DNA of 64,000 bases from Paenarthrobacter aurescens (GCF_041549525.1 NZ_CP157456.1:1240001-1304000); one strand, 5' to 3'. Positions 36,578 to 46,421 are shown, numbered from the stretch's first letter. Made by a program: numbers and translations. The notes: generated from the sequence alone by a model not told the origin.

Positions 36578-37542
36578 GCGAAAGCAAGCTCCTTCTTATT
36601 GCCGAAGACGCCTTGCGGGCGGAAGATCATCAGCAGCATCAGCGCAACACCCACCAGGATGTAGCGCAACTGGCCGGCCTGGACGGTGGTCAGCCAGGTA
36701 ATGATTCCTGATTCAATGAGGCCGTAGAGCAGGCTCTGGGTCAGCGAAAGCACCACCCAGAAGATCATGGCTCCAATGACCGGCCCCAGGACAGTGGCCA
36801 TGCCGCCAAGCAGGAGGCAGGTCCACAGGAAGAACGTCAGTTCCGTACCGTAATTGGACGGTTGGACGGCGCCGCGGGGGAGTGTGAAGATCATGCCCGC
36901 CAAGGCACCCAGTACGCCACCAATGATCAGGGCTTGCATCTTGTAGGCGTAGACGTTCTTGCCCAGAGAGCGGACGGCGTTCTCGTCTTCGCGGATGCCC
37001 TTCAGGACCCGGCCCCAGGGGCTGCGCATGAGGAGCCACACCAGGAGGCAGCAAACGATCACCAGTCCCCAACCCACCACGCGGATGAAGAAGTCGCGGT
37101 TGTTCATGCCCATGTAGGAGCCCTCGGGGAAGGGGTTCATGGCATAGAAGGTGTTTTCAAACGCTGCCAGGCCGTTGGCGGAACCTGTGACGCTGGTGAG
37201 CTGGTTGGTGGTAACTACGTAGCGGACAATTTCTGCCGCTGCGATGGTGACAATTGCCAGGTAGTCCGCCCTGAGCCGCAGGGTGGGTATACCCAGGATG
37301 AATGCGAAGATGACCGAGCAGAGAACAGAAATGATCAGTGCCAGGAAGAACGGGGCGTCGAATGTGAGGGTGGAAATAGCAAAACCATAGGCGCCAACGG
37401 CCATGAAGCCGGCCTGGCCGAAGTTCAACAGCCCTGAGTAGCCAAAGTGCACCGCAAGGCCCAAAGCGGCAAGTGCGTAGGCCGCCGTCGTTGGGCTGAA
37501 CAATTCGCCAAGGGCGCTGGAGAGAATAAATCCGAAGTCCAT
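36574..37542 (-). CDS. livM: Branched-chain amino acid ABC transporter permease LivM
   Basis: A 322-residue permease with about nine membrane segments. GYSGLLNFGQAGFMAVGAYG near residue 35 is the LivM signature, and RVLKGIREDENAVRSLGKN is the cytoplasmic loop that contacts the ATPases. It starts 9 bases after the livH stop and overlaps livG. Confidence 0.94.
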   Translation of the reverse strand: MDFGFILSSALGELFSPTTAAYALAALGLAVHFGYSGLLNFGQAGFMAVGAYGFAISTLTFDAPFFLALIISVLCSVIFAFILGIPTLRLRADYLAIVTIAAAEIVRYVVTTNQLTSVTGSANGLAAFENTFYAMNPFPEGSYMGMNNRDFFIRVVGWGLVIVCCLLVWLLMRSPWGRVLKGIREDENAVRSLGKNVYAYKMQALIIGGVLGALAGMIFTLPRGAVQPSNYGTELTFFLWTCLLLGGMATVLGPVIGAMIFWVVLSLTQSLLYGLIESGIITWLTTVQAGQLRYILVGVALMLLMIFRPQGVFGNKKELAFA

Positions 37543-37551
37543 GGCCCGCTC

Positions 37552-38886
37552 CTAACCCACACGCTCACGCCGGCCGAGGATACCCTGCGGTCGGAACAGA
37601 AGAACAACAATCATGATGAACAGGGCACCGACGTACTTGAGGTCGGCGGGAAGGCCGAACACGGTAGTCAGTTCCACAAAGATGCCTACCACTATGGAGC
37701 CGATCAGGGCGCCGAACACGGTTCCCAAACCACCCAGGGTCACACCGGCGAAGATGAGCAGCAGGATCTGAGAGCCCATGTCGAAGGTGACACCTGGACG
37801 GTAGTAAGCCCACAGGATGCCACCGAGGGATGCCAGGACGCCGCCCACAATCCACACAATGCGGATCACGGAGTCGACGTCGATGCCGGAGGCGGCTGCC
37901 AGTGCGGGGTTGTCCGCTACTGCGCGGGTTGCCTTGCCGAGGCGGGTCTTGAGCAGGACGATGCCGATCAAGGCGATCACCACGGCGCTGATGATCAGTG
38001 ACCACAGGTTGTTCGGGGAGATCGAAACCGGCCCGATCTGGATCTCTGCACTCTGCGCGCCGGGCAGCTGCTGTGTTGCACCGCCGAAGAAGAACTGGAT
38101 GACGTAGCGGATGGCCAGTGCCAGGCCGATGCTGACGATCATCATGGGGACCAGGCCCGAGCCACGCTTCCTCAGGGGCCGCCAAAGCCCTGCGTCCTGG
38201 ACGTAGCCAAAGAGACCACCGCCTACCAGTGCGAGCAGGATGGCCAGCCAGAAGGGGAATCCGAAGGCATTGAACATGAACACCAGTACCGCACCGAGTG
38301 TCACCATCTCACCGTGGGCGAAGTTGGTCAGGCCGGTGGTGCCGAAGATCAGGGAAAGGCCTACCGAGGCCAGTGCAAGGAGCAGGCCAAAGCTAAGACC
38401 CGCCACCAGGCGATTGAGGAGGTTTTGGCCAAAGTCCTGTTGCTGGACCACGATGCCCTCACCAAAGGCGAAGATCACCGACAGGTTTGATGTTTGGCTG
38501 AAGGTGACATCGCGGGGATTATCCTGGCCCTCGGCCAGTGCGATTCCCTCCGGCAAGGTGGAGGTGTCCAGCTCAATGGTGTAGGTGCCTTGGACAGGAA
38601 CGCCGATTGTCCAGGCTCCGTTGGCTCCGGAGGTGGCTTCACCTTCAAATCCGTTGCCCGTGGCTTTGATCTTGACGCCGGGTATGGGGGCCCGGGCGTC
38701 GTCGCGGAGGAATCCGCTGATGTTGTTTTGGAACGACGTCGGTGACGGCGAAGGCGAGGGGGTGGTTGCCTGTGCCGAAGGGGCGGCGATCAACAGAGCG
38801 GTGATGAGGGCTGCGAACAGCGCCCCCACAACTCTCTGCAGTCCCTTGGACCGTCTCATGGACGGGTCGCGCAGTGTGCTTCTCAA
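37552..38886 (-). CDS. livH: Branched-chain amino acid ABC transporter permease LivH with an added extracytoplasmic beta-domain
   Basis: A permease of about 444 residues whose last 290 are a standard LivH (GTTGLTNFAHGEMVTLGA, GKATRAVADNPALAAASGID, LGGLGTVFGALIGS). In front of it are a signal-peptide-like helix, a Ser/Pro/Thr linker and a beta-rich domain (about residues 60-135, ISGFLRDDARAPIPGVKIKA, GANGAWTIGVP, GTYTIELD) of the carboxypeptidase-regulatory or prealbumin-like type. I use the TTG at 38886 because GGAGG lies eight bases upstream; an ATG at 38859 also keeps the signal sequence. Confidence 0.9.
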   Translation of the reverse strand: MRSTLRDPSMRRSKGLQRVVGALFAALITALLIAAPSAQATTPSPSPSPTSFQNNISGFLRDDARAPIPGVKIKATGNGFEGEATSGANGAWTIGVPVQGTYTIELDTSTLPEGIALAEGQDNPRDVTFSQTSNLSVIFAFGEGIVVQQQDFGQNLLNRLVAGLSFGLLLALASVGLSLIFGTTGLTNFAHGEMVTLGAVLVFMFNAFGFPFWLAILLALVGGGLFGYVQDAGLWRPLRKRGSGLVPMMIVSIGLALAIRYVIQFFFGGATQQLPGAQSAEIQIGPVSISPNNLWSLIISAVVIALIGIVLLKTRLGKATRAVADNPALAAASGIDVDSVIRIVWIVGGVLASLGGILWAYYRPGVTFDMGSQILLLIFAGVTLGGLGTVFGALIGSIVVGIFVELTTVFGLPADLKYVGALFIMIVVLLFRPQGILGRRERVG

Positions 38887-39291
38887 AATGGAAACCTCCA
38901 CAGTGGGGGTGGTCCCGGCTGCGCCATTGCAGCCGGTGCGAACGGTCATGGGGCTTGTGAACAGTTCTTGCCTAGCTGCCTCATTTGTGATCTAAGTCAC
39001 CCATGTGTGGCCTATGTTACCGTCCGGTGGAGCTAATAAATGCCCAGTTCGGGGCTGGGAAGATCGCGATCAGATAACAACTGTGAAGCTATAGGCAACT
39101 ACTGATGTAGCAATGCTTAAGTAAACCTTTGTTGTTTGGCGGTGCTTCTAAACGGTCCGCTGAAGCCGGGGTCCCGTTTTCTTGTCACAGTTGAGTTTCG
39201 TCTCCGTGAACAAGGGAACTTTCCCTGCCGCGCGCGCGTGGTAATTGGTACCGTGAATTATCACTAGCCCTTTTTCAGGAGGACACCCGCA
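38887..39291. other. Divergent intergenic region between livH and the Bax-inhibitor gene
   Basis: 405 bases without a gene. It holds the livH ribosome site (38895-38899), a CRP/GlxR-like site, a possible livH -10 (TAACAT on the minus strand near 39017) and, at the right end, AGGAGG for the next gene. Short open frames here have no ribosome sites and I reject them. Confidence 0.6.
38986..39001. promoter_or_regulatory. CRP/GlxR-like site before livH
   Basis: TGTGATCTAAGTCACC matches TGTGA-N6-TCACA with one mismatch, the same quality as the site before the liv binding-protein gene. It lies 100 bases before the livH start. Confidence 0.5.
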
Positions 39292-40203
39292 ATGGCACTT
39301 GGCGGAAACCCAGTCTTCAACGGAAAGAATTTCCGTGGAGCAAAGCAGGCCCCGCCTGTACCGCAGAACCCGTACGGCCAGCAGTTCAACCAGGCACCCG
39401 GCCGCGCGCCGGGCCAGGTCATGGACGGCCATGCGGCATGGTCTGCCCAGCAGCAGAACATGACCAATGAGCAACTGCAGCAGATGTACAACCAGCCCGC
39501 TGCAGGCCCGGCTGATACCGGACGCATGACCTATGACGACGTCATCATGAAGACCGTCGCCTGCCTCGTGGTTCTTATCATTGGCGCCGGCGTCACGCTC
39601 TTCGTGGCACCTGCGCTCTCCACCACGCTCATGATCGTTGGTGCCTTGGGCGGCTTCGTCCTGGCCCTGGTCAATACGTTCAAGAAGCAGCCCTCACCGG
39701 CCCTGATCCTTGCCTATGCAGGCCTTGAAGGCCTGTTCCTTGGTGGCCTCACGCGCATCCTGGACGGCATGTACCCCGGCGTCGGCCTCCAGGCTGTGAT
39801 CGGTACGCTGGCAGTCTTCGGCGTCACCCTGGTGCTCTTCAAGAGCGGCAAGGTCCGCGCTACCCCCAAGCTGGTGCGCTTCTTCATGATCGCCACCATT
39901 GGTTACGCGGTCTTCGCGCTGATCAACATGGTGATGATGTGGACCGGCGCCGTGCAGTCGCCGTTCGGCCTCCGCACTGAACTGACCATCGCAGGCATCC
40001 CGCTGGGTGTCTTCATCGGCATCCTGGCCATCGGCCTGGCAGCGTTCTCGCTGATCATGGACTTCACCAGCATCGAAGAAGGCGTCCGCGCCGGCGCCCC
40101 GGAGCGTTACTCCTGGGTTGCAGCATTCGGCCTGACGGTCACCTTGGTTTGGCTCTACGTGGAAATCATCCGCCTGCTGGCAATCCTGCGAGGCGACGAC
40201 TAG
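39292..40203 (+). CDS. Bax inhibitor-1/YccA family membrane protein
   Basis: A 303-residue protein with seven membrane segments from residue 85 on, of the TMBIM/BI-1 family (pH-dependent calcium leak in the characterised bacterial member). The first 80 residues are a Gln/Asn/Pro-rich cytoplasmic tail. YDDVIMKTVACL, YAGLEGLFLGG and the C-terminal SIEEGVRAGAPERYSWVAAF are typical of the actinobacterial branch. AGGAGG precedes the ATG and a strong terminator follows, so it is a single-gene unit. Confidence 0.9.
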   Translation: MALGGNPVFNGKNFRGAKQAPPVPQNPYGQQFNQAPGRAPGQVMDGHAAWSAQQQNMTNEQLQQMYNQPAAGPADTGRMTYDDVIMKTVACLVVLIIGAGVTLFVAPALSTTLMIVGALGGFVLALVNTFKKQPSPALILAYAGLEGLFLGGLTRILDGMYPGVGLQAVIGTLAVFGVTLVLFKSGKVRATPKLVRFFMIATIGYAVFALINMVMMWTGAVQSPFGLRTELTIAGIPLGVFIGILAIGLAAFSLIMDFTSIEEGVRAGAPERYSWVAAFGLTVTLVWLYVEIIRLLAILRGDD

Positions 40204-40220
40204 CAGCAACAGTTCCAAGG

Positions 40221-40255
40221 AAAATGCCCCGAAGAGAAATCTTCGGGGCATTTTT
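40221..40255 (+). terminator. Rho-independent terminator after the Bax-inhibitor gene
   Basis: A perfect 15-base stem (40221-40235, 40240-40254), loop GAAA, ending in TTTTT. Confidence 0.92.
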
Positions 40256-40341
40256 GCGTTCGTGAGAGGCGAGGTCCCGGTGGAACCGGCGGCCCCAAAG
40301 TGCCGGGTTCCACCCCCCCTCGCCGCCTGAAAACACGTCGG

Positions 40342-41580
40342 TCAGCTCAAACGCTCAAAGACCACTGCCATTCCCTGGCCTCCGCCAACGCACAGCGTGG
40401 CCAGGCCCAGGGTTCCATCGCGTTCTTTGAGGCCGTTGAGCAGCGTGCTGGTCATGCGGGCGCCGGTCATGCCAAAGGGGTGACCCAGGGCGATTGCACC
40501 ACCATGGACGTTGAGCTTTGCGGGATCAATCCCCAATTCACGGGCGCTCGCCACTACCTGCACGGCGAAGGCTTCATTGAGCTCCACCAGATCAATGTCC
40601 TCCATGGTCAGCCCTGCCAGCGCCAGGGCTCGCCGCGTGGATTCCACAGGCCCCATGCCCATGAGCTCGGGGGAGAGGGCGCTAACGCCCGTTGAGACCA
40701 CCCGGGCGAGGGGCTCCAGTCCCAGTTCCCGGGCGCGTGAGTCGCTCATTACCAGTACTGCCGCTGCGCCGTCGTTGAGCGGGCATGCGTTGCCTGCTGT
40801 CACCGTCCCCTCCGAACGGAAGACGGGCTGCAAAGCGGACACCGCTTCCAGGGTGACCCCTGGCCGGGGTGAATCATCTGTGTCCACCACAAAGCCGTCC
40901 CTGCGCGTATACGGCGTGATGTCCCGGGCATAGAACCCTGAAGCGATGGCGGCCTCTGCACGATTTTGGCTCAGGACAGCCCATTCGTCCTGCTCGGCCC
41001 GGCTGATGCCGTGGGTGGTGGACACATTTTCCGCTGTCTGGCCCATGGAGATGTAGATGTCCGGCAGCCGTCCACCAAGCCTGGGATCGGTCCAAGGGAT
41101 GTTCGACGCCGCACGGGAGGCCGTGCGCTGGGCGGCTGCTTCGAAGAGCGGATTGTGGTTGGCGGAATCCGTTTCGCCTGCCCCGGCCCAGTTCTGATAT
41201 CTGGACACACTCTCCACGCCTGCGGAGACTATGGCGTGCGCTTCCCCTGACTTGATGGCATGGAACGCCATCCGCAGGGTTTGCAGGCTCGAGGCGCAGA
41301 AGCGGTTGATGGTGGCGGCGGGTACACGGTCCAGCCCTGCCAGGACGGCCACCACCCGTGCCATGTTGGAGCCGGCCTCACCGCTGGGCTCAGCGCATCC
41401 CAGCAGGATGTCGTCCAAACCGTGTCCGTCCTCGGCAGCCGGATCGAAACCCGGCACTTTTGCGAGTGCGGCCTGCACCATGGCAGTAGCCAGGTCATCT
41501 GGACGTTCGTCCTTCAGGGAGCCCTTGAACGCCCTGCCAATAGGGCTTCTTGCAGTGGAAACAATGACAGCCTCAGTCAT
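40342..41580 (-). CDS. Acetyl-CoA acetyltransferase (thiolase)
   Basis: A 412-residue thiolase that either makes acetoacetyl-CoA or cleaves 3-ketoacyl-CoA. The catalytic Cys is in NRFCASSLQTLR near residue 90, the His is in GGAIALGHPFGMTG, and the second Cys is in LATLCVGGGQG at the end. The start is the ATG at 41580 (MTEAVIVST), six bases after TACCAT, so probably leaderless. It follows galK by 62 bases with its own promoter and has no evident role in galactose use. Confidence 0.93.
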   Translation of the reverse strand: MTEAVIVSTARSPIGRAFKGSLKDERPDDLATAMVQAALAKVPGFDPAAEDGHGLDDILLGCAEPSGEAGSNMARVVAVLAGLDRVPAATINRFCASSLQTLRMAFHAIKSGEAHAIVSAGVESVSRYQNWAGAGETDSANHNPLFEAAAQRTASRAASNIPWTDPRLGGRLPDIYISMGQTAENVSTTHGISRAEQDEWAVLSQNRAEAAIASGFYARDITPYTRRDGFVVDTDDSPRPGVTLEAVSALQPVFRSEGTVTAGNACPLNDGAAAVLVMSDSRARELGLEPLARVVSTGVSALSPELMGMGPVESTRRALALAGLTMEDIDLVELNEAFAVQVVASARELGIDPAKLNVHGGAIALGHPFGMTGARMTSTLLNGLKERDGTLGLATLCVGGGQGMAVVFERLS

Positions 41581-41642
41581 GGCCCCATGGTACGCCCGGC
41601 ACCGCACGGGATGCCGGGCGCCTGCCGGAAAATCGCTACGGA

Positions 41643-42803
41643 TCAGGCCAGTCGGAGGGCTCCAGCGGCCGGAGTGACGGTGAAGATGTCCGGGGCGGTG
41701 AAGCCGGCCTCCGCGAAGGAACGCACGACGGCGTCGCGCACCTGGTGTTCCTGTCCCACCGGAGTCAGTGCGATGGCCGAGCCGCCAAAGCCGCCGCCGG
41801 TCATGCGGGCACCGATTGCGCCGTTGGCGCGGGAGGTGTCCACTGCGAGGTCAAGTTCCGGGCAGGAGATCTCAAAATCGTCGCGCATGGAAACGTGGCT
41901 GGCATCGAGCAAAGCACCAATGGCGGCCGGGCCTGCGGAGGCCAGGACCTCCACCGTCTGAAGTACGCGATCGTTCTCCGTGACCACGTGACGGACCCTG
42001 CGGAGGGTGGTTTCGTCCAGCAGTCCTGAGGCTTCCTCCAGACGTTCCACGCCGACGTCGCGCAGTGCCTTGACGCCAAGGATTTCGGCACCCAACTCGC
42101 AGGACGCGCGGCGGGAGGCGTAACCGCCGTCGGCGTGCGAGTGCGACACCTTGGTGTCGATCACCAGCAGGACCAGCCCGGACGCTTCTGCATCGAACGG
42201 GACAAGCTCCACGTGCTGGTCGCGGCAGTCAAGGAACACGGCATGTCCCTTGGCCCCCCGCAAGGACGCCGACTGATCCATGATGCCCGTGGGTGCTCCC
42301 ACAAACACGTTCTCCGCTCGCTGGGTGGCCAATACCAACTCTTCGGCCGACAGTCCGGCGCCGGTCAACTCGTTGAGGGCAGAAATGACGGCGCATTCAA
42401 TGGCGTGGGACGAGGACAGGCCCGCGCCGGAGGGGACATCGGAATCCAGGAGGAGATCAAAGCCGGGCACCGTAATGCCGCGTTCCTTGAGCGCCCAGGC
42501 GACGCCGAGGGGGTAGCGGGACCAGCCCTCGCCGGATCCGGGTTCGGAGTCCGCGAGGTCAGCTTCCACTACGCCGTGCCCACCGAAAGTGGACAGCATG
42601 CGCACTTTTGAGTCGCTGCGGACCCGCAGGGCTACCTTGGCTGTCTTATCGATGGCGAAGGGCAGCACGAAGCCCTCGTTGTAGTCAGTGTGTTCCCCGA
42701 TCAGGTTGACGCGGCCCGGCGCCTGCCAGACGCCGTCGGCAGCCGCCCCGAACGTTTCTTCGAAGCGGGCGGCCAGAACGCCGGTCTCGGTGGTGGTGCT
42801 CAT
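41643..42803 (-). CDS. galK: Galactokinase
   Basis: Phosphorylates galactose at C1. The 386-residue GHMP kinase has the galactose signature GRVNLIGEHTDYNEGFVLP at residue 27, the ATP loop PSGAGLSSSHAIE near residue 125, and TGGGFGGSAIAL near residue 340. Its ATG overlaps the galT stop by four bases. Confidence 0.97.
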   Translation of the reverse strand: MSTTTETGVLAARFEETFGAAADGVWQAPGRVNLIGEHTDYNEGFVLPFAIDKTAKVALRVRSDSKVRMLSTFGGHGVVEADLADSEPGSGEGWSRYPLGVAWALKERGITVPGFDLLLDSDVPSGAGLSSSHAIECAVISALNELTGAGLSAEELVLATQRAENVFVGAPTGIMDQSASLRGAKGHAVFLDCRDQHVELVPFDAEASGLVLLVIDTKVSHSHADGGYASRRASCELGAEILGVKALRDVGVERLEEASGLLDETTLRRVRHVVTENDRVLQTVEVLASAGPAAIGALLDASHVSMRDDFEISCPELDLAVDTSRANGAIGARMTGGGFGGSAIALTPVGQEHQVRDAVVRSFAEAGFTAPDIFTVTPAAGALRLA

Positions 42804-43948
42804 GCTCGTGTGCCTTCCAGGGTCTTGTTCGAAGAATCAGGGGCGACGCTGCGCAGCCGTTCGGCCACGGCCTCGGGCGTGGTGTCGTTGATGAACGCCC
42901 CCATGGCAGCCTCAGAACCGGCCAGATACTTGAGTTTATCCGCGGCGCGACGAGGGGAGGTGAGCTGCAGGTGCAGCTGGCCCGCCGGGCGCAGGAGGGG
43001 ATCCAGTGGGGCCTGATGCCAGGCGGAGATGTACGGCATGGGGGTGGGGTACAGGGCGTCAAGCCTGTTGAGCAGGTCCAGGTAGACGTGCGAAAGCTCA
43101 TCGCGTTCTTCGCCCGTAAGCGCGGCAAGGTCCGGGACGCTGCGGTGGGGAACCAAGTGGATTTCCAAAGGCCAGCGCGCGGCGAAAGGTACATAGGCGC
43201 TGAAATGCCTGGCCTCCAGGACCATGCGGCTGCCGTCCTCACGTTCGGCCCTGAGGAGGGAAGCTCCGAGCGTTTCCTTCGCGTCGACGTCGTCGTAGTA
43301 TTTCCGCGCCACCGCGCCGAGCTGCGCGGCGCGGGGCGTCACGTACGGGTACGCGTAAATCTGGCCGTGCGGGTGATGCAGGGTGACTCCGATGTCCGCG
43401 CCGCGGTTCTCGAACGGAAACACCTGCTTGATGCCGGGCAGGGCGCTTAGTGTTTCTGTCCTTTGGGCCCATGCTTCAATGACCGTTCGCGCACGCGTTT
43501 GGCCCAGTTCGGCAAAAGATCCGGTGTGCTGCGGAGTGAAGGCAACAACCTCGCAGCGTCCATATGCCGCCCCTTTAATGTTGTGGCCCGAATGTCCAGC
43601 GGAGGGAAGCGGCGGGATATCGCCAACTGCCGGGCCCAGCGACGGGAAGCGGTTCTCGAACACCACCACGTCATAGTCCGAGGCCGGAATTTCCGAGGGA
43701 TTTGCCGCGGTGGTGGGGCAGATGGGGCATTGATCAGCCGGGGGAAGGTGCGTGCGCGTCTGGCGATGCGCGGCAACTGCCACCCAGTCGCCGGACAGGG
43801 CGTCATAGCGCACCTCTCCGGGCTCGCCCCGGGCCGGGAGCTCGCGGTGGTCCACTAAGGACTCCGGGGTTCGCTCCCTGGTTCCGGGGTCGTCAAAGTA
43901 GATCAGCTCTCGGCTGTCCGCGAGGCGGGTGCTGGTGATACGGCGCAT
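42800..43948 (-). CDS. galT: Galactose-1-phosphate uridylyltransferase
   Basis: Exchanges UMP between UDP-glucose and galactose 1-phosphate. In the 382-residue protein the HPHGQIYAYP stretch holds the uridylylated histidine, and CPICP near residue 75 supplies structural metal ligands. It is first in galT-galK and divergent from the epimerase across an AT-rich 97-base gap, which may hold a shared operator. galE is not in the window. Confidence 0.96.
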   Translation of the reverse strand: MRRITSTRLADSRELIYFDDPGTRERTPESLVDHRELPARGEPGEVRYDALSGDWVAVAAHRQTRTHLPPADQCPICPTTAANPSEIPASDYDVVVFENRFPSLGPAVGDIPPLPSAGHSGHNIKGAAYGRCEVVAFTPQHTGSFAELGQTRARTVIEAWAQRTETLSALPGIKQVFPFENRGADIGVTLHHPHGQIYAYPYVTPRAAQLGAVARKYYDDVDAKETLGASLLRAEREDGSRMVLEARHFSAYVPFAARWPLEIHLVPHRSVPDLAALTGEERDELSHVYLDLLNRLDALYPTPMPYISAWHQAPLDPLLRPAGQLHLQLTSPRRAADKLKYLAGSEAAMGAFINDTTPEAVAERLRSVAPDSSNKTLEGTRA

Positions 43949-44045
43949 AAGAGCATTATTTCACAAGTGACCAAAAGCGCATAGTTTCTAACAAAAACAC
44001 ACATCAACCCGTGGGTGATGAGAGCAGATGAAGTACGGTATTGCC

Positions 44046-44996
44046 ATGTCTGCCTCTCCCTCGCCAGCCGATTCAGCCCATCAGTCCGAGTCCCGCCGCT
44101 TTGCCACGGGCCGTCAATTTGAGATCCGCAGGGACGATGCGCTCGCCGTCATCACCGAACTAGCGGCCGGCTTGAGGCTCTACTCCCGGGGCGGAGTCCA
44201 ACTGACTGAAAGCTACAGCGACGACCAGATCCCGCCAGGGGCCACAGGGATCACCTTGGCACCGTGGGCCAACCGGGTAGAAGATGGCGTCTGGTACTTG
44301 GAGGGCAAGAAACAGCAGCTTGACATCACTGAGGCCTCACGCAACAACGCCAGCCATGGCCTGCTGCGCAACACCGGGTACGCGCTGGTGGACGAATCCG
44401 AATTCTCCGTGACGCTCGAAGCCACAGTCTTTCCACAGCATGGCTACCCTTTTCTGCTGCGCCACCACGTGCGTTATGAACTGGACCAAAACCTTGATCT
44501 TCGGGTCTCGCAGACGCTGATCAACGACTCCCACAGCCGGGCTCCCTTCGTTCTGGGCGCCCACCCGTACCTGCGGCTTGGCGATGTAGCCCCTGAAGAC
44601 CTGATCCTGACTGTCCACGCCGGGACGCGGTTGGTGGCGGATGAGCGCCTCATCCCGCGCAGCACCGCTCCCGCGGACGGTCAGTTCGATTTCTCCGGCG
44701 GGTCAGCCGTGGGGGAGCTGCTGGTGGACGTTGCGTTGACGGACCTGACGTTCGACGGCGGCCTGGCTCGCCACACGCTTTCGGCACCGGATGGACGCAC
44801 CGTGAGCCTGGAGCAGGACGAAAACTGCGGGTATGTGCACGTCTTTGTGACGGACACCTTCCCTGGACGTTCCAAGGCTGTTGCCCTTGAGCCCATGACC
44901 GGGCCGGCCAACGCCTTCAACAGCGGTGATGGCCTCCGCTGGTTGGAGCCAGGGGAGGCGTTCAGCATGACGTGGGGAATCACCGCATCCCTCTGA
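44046..44996 (+). CDS. Aldose 1-epimerase family protein
   Basis: A mutarotase-fold protein of 316 residues. LAPWANRVEDGVW, NNASHGLLRNTGY and VLGAHPYLRLGD provide the arginine and two histidines of the active site, and ALEPMTGPANAFNSGDGL carries the catalytic glutamate. Divergence from galT-galK suggests it converts beta- to alpha-galactose for GalK. I start it at the ATG at 44046, six bases after TACGGT (44034-44039). An ATG at 44028 lies before that -10 and is less likely. Confidence 0.88.
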   Translation: MSASPSPADSAHQSESRRFATGRQFEIRRDDALAVITELAAGLRLYSRGGVQLTESYSDDQIPPGATGITLAPWANRVEDGVWYLEGKKQQLDITEASRNNASHGLLRNTGYALVDESEFSVTLEATVFPQHGYPFLLRHHVRYELDQNLDLRVSQTLINDSHSRAPFVLGAHPYLRLGDVAPEDLILTVHAGTRLVADERLIPRSTAPADGQFDFSGGSAVGELLVDVALTDLTFDGGLARHTLSAPDGRTVSLEQDENCGYVHVFVTDTFPGRSKAVALEPMTGPANAFNSGDGLRWLEPGEAFSMTWGITASL

Positions 44997-45137
44997 ATCC
45001 CTCCTCCCGTCCTGCTTCCCGGACCCGCATAGCCCTTCTGTCTTGGAAGAGCCTGTGAATGTTCCGTCAGCGCTGGTCAATGACACGGAAGTGAGAGCCG
45101 GTTTCCCATACGGCTCGGCCTACGGAATTATGGGTTC

Positions 45138-46418
45138 ATGACGCCAACACCGGACGCCAAAACACGTTCTGACCGCCAAATCGCCGAAGACATTCCCTAT
45201 GGCGTGCGCATTGCTGCAGCCTGGTCCTGGCGGGCGGGCCTGATCCTGCTCATGATCGGTGCCCTGGTCTGGCTGCTGGGCAAGGTCAGCTTCCTCATTA
45301 TTCCGGTGATGGTTGCTGCGCTGTTGGCTGGCCTCCTGCACCCGGTGGTGGCGTGGTTGCGCAATCGCAAGGTTCCCAACGGGGGAGCAGTCGCCATCAC
45401 AGTGCTGGGCTTCATCGGCGTGATCGGCGGTGCCCTGGCGTTGGTAGGCAGGCAACTGGTCACCGGCTTTGGAGCGCTGTGGCAGGAAGCCCTGGCAGGC
45501 ATCCAGCAGATTCAAACCTGGCTGGCTGATGGACCCTTGCACCTGACCGCAGACCAGATTGACCAGTACATTTCCGATGGCGCGGATGCGCTGCAGAACA
45601 ACAGCAGCAGCATCCTCAGCGGAGCATTGTCCTTTGGCAGCACGGCCGGCCACTTTGCTGCCGGTCTTGTCCTGGCCCTGTTCATCCTCATCTTCTTCCT
45701 CCTGGAAGGGCCGCGGATCTGGGCGTTCATGGTCCGCCTCCTGCCCAAGAGTGCACGAAGGGCCACTGATGGGGCAGGGCGCCGGGGCTGGACGTCCATG
45801 GTCAGCTACGTACGGATTCAGATGTTCGTGGCGTTCGTGGACGCCGTGGGTATTGGCGTGGGCGCGGCCATCATCCAGGTACCTTTGGCCCTGCCTTTGG
45901 CTGTCCTGGTATTCATCGGCTCGTTCATCCCGGTGGTGGGTGCTTTGGTGACCGGTGCCATCGCCGTGCTGCTCGCCCTGGTGGCCAACGGCCCCATTAA
46001 CGCGCTGATCATGCTGGCAATCGTCCTGGTAGTGCAGCAGCTTGAAAGCCACATCCTCCAGCCCTTGGTGATGGGTAAGGCCGTGGCTCTGCACCCGGTG
46101 GCCGTGATCCTCTCGGTTGCCGCAGGTTCCTACCTCGCCGGCATCCCAGGGGCTCTGTTCGCGGTCCCGCTGCTCGCCGTAGTAAACACGGCAGTTCGCT
46201 ACATTGCGGGCAGGACGTGGGAACATGATGAAGGACTGGGCGGTGTGGAACTCCAACCGGCTGCCGCTTCGGCGGGGCCCAATGGCGATGCCAACTTCAA
46301 GGAGGTCCACCTCCCACGGCCCGAAACCCGCCTCGGTAAAGACGTTGCCGGCAAGACCAAGGCTTCGGGGAGCCCCTCTGTTGAGGAGCCTCAAGCCAAC
46401 ACCAATAAAGGAGAATAG
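45138..46418 (+). CDS. AI-2E family transporter
   Basis: A 426-residue membrane protein with about eight helices of the AI-2 exporter/UPF0118 family. The late region LVFIGSFIPVVGALVTGAIAVL and ILVVQQLESHILQPLVMGKAV are family hallmarks. Function in this lineage is uncertain (export of small molecules or ion exchange). The last 60 residues form a polar cytoplasmic tail. It ends three bases before the ilvA start, so the two are likely co-transcribed. Confidence 0.88.
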   Translation: MTPTPDAKTRSDRQIAEDIPYGVRIAAAWSWRAGLILLMIGALVWLLGKVSFLIIPVMVAALLAGLLHPVVAWLRNRKVPNGGAVAITVLGFIGVIGGALALVGRQLVTGFGALWQEALAGIQQIQTWLADGPLHLTADQIDQYISDGADALQNNSSSILSGALSFGSTAGHFAAGLVLALFILIFFLLEGPRIWAFMVRLLPKSARRATDGAGRRGWTSMVSYVRIQMFVAFVDAVGIGVGAAIIQVPLALPLAVLVFIGSFIPVVGALVTGAIAVLLALVANGPINALIMLAIVLVVQQLESHILQPLVMGKAVALHPVAVILSVAAGSYLAGIPGALFAVPLLAVVNTAVRYIAGRTWEHDEGLGGVELQPAAASAGPNGDANFKEVHLPRPETRLGKDVAGKTKASGSPSVEEPQANTNKGE

Positions 46419-46421
46419 TCA

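Noticed and set aside
37552..38886. Urea transporter permease UrtB, which also has an N-terminal extension
   Set aside because: No urea or urease genes are nearby, and the binding protein and gene order match the general branched-chain amino acid system.
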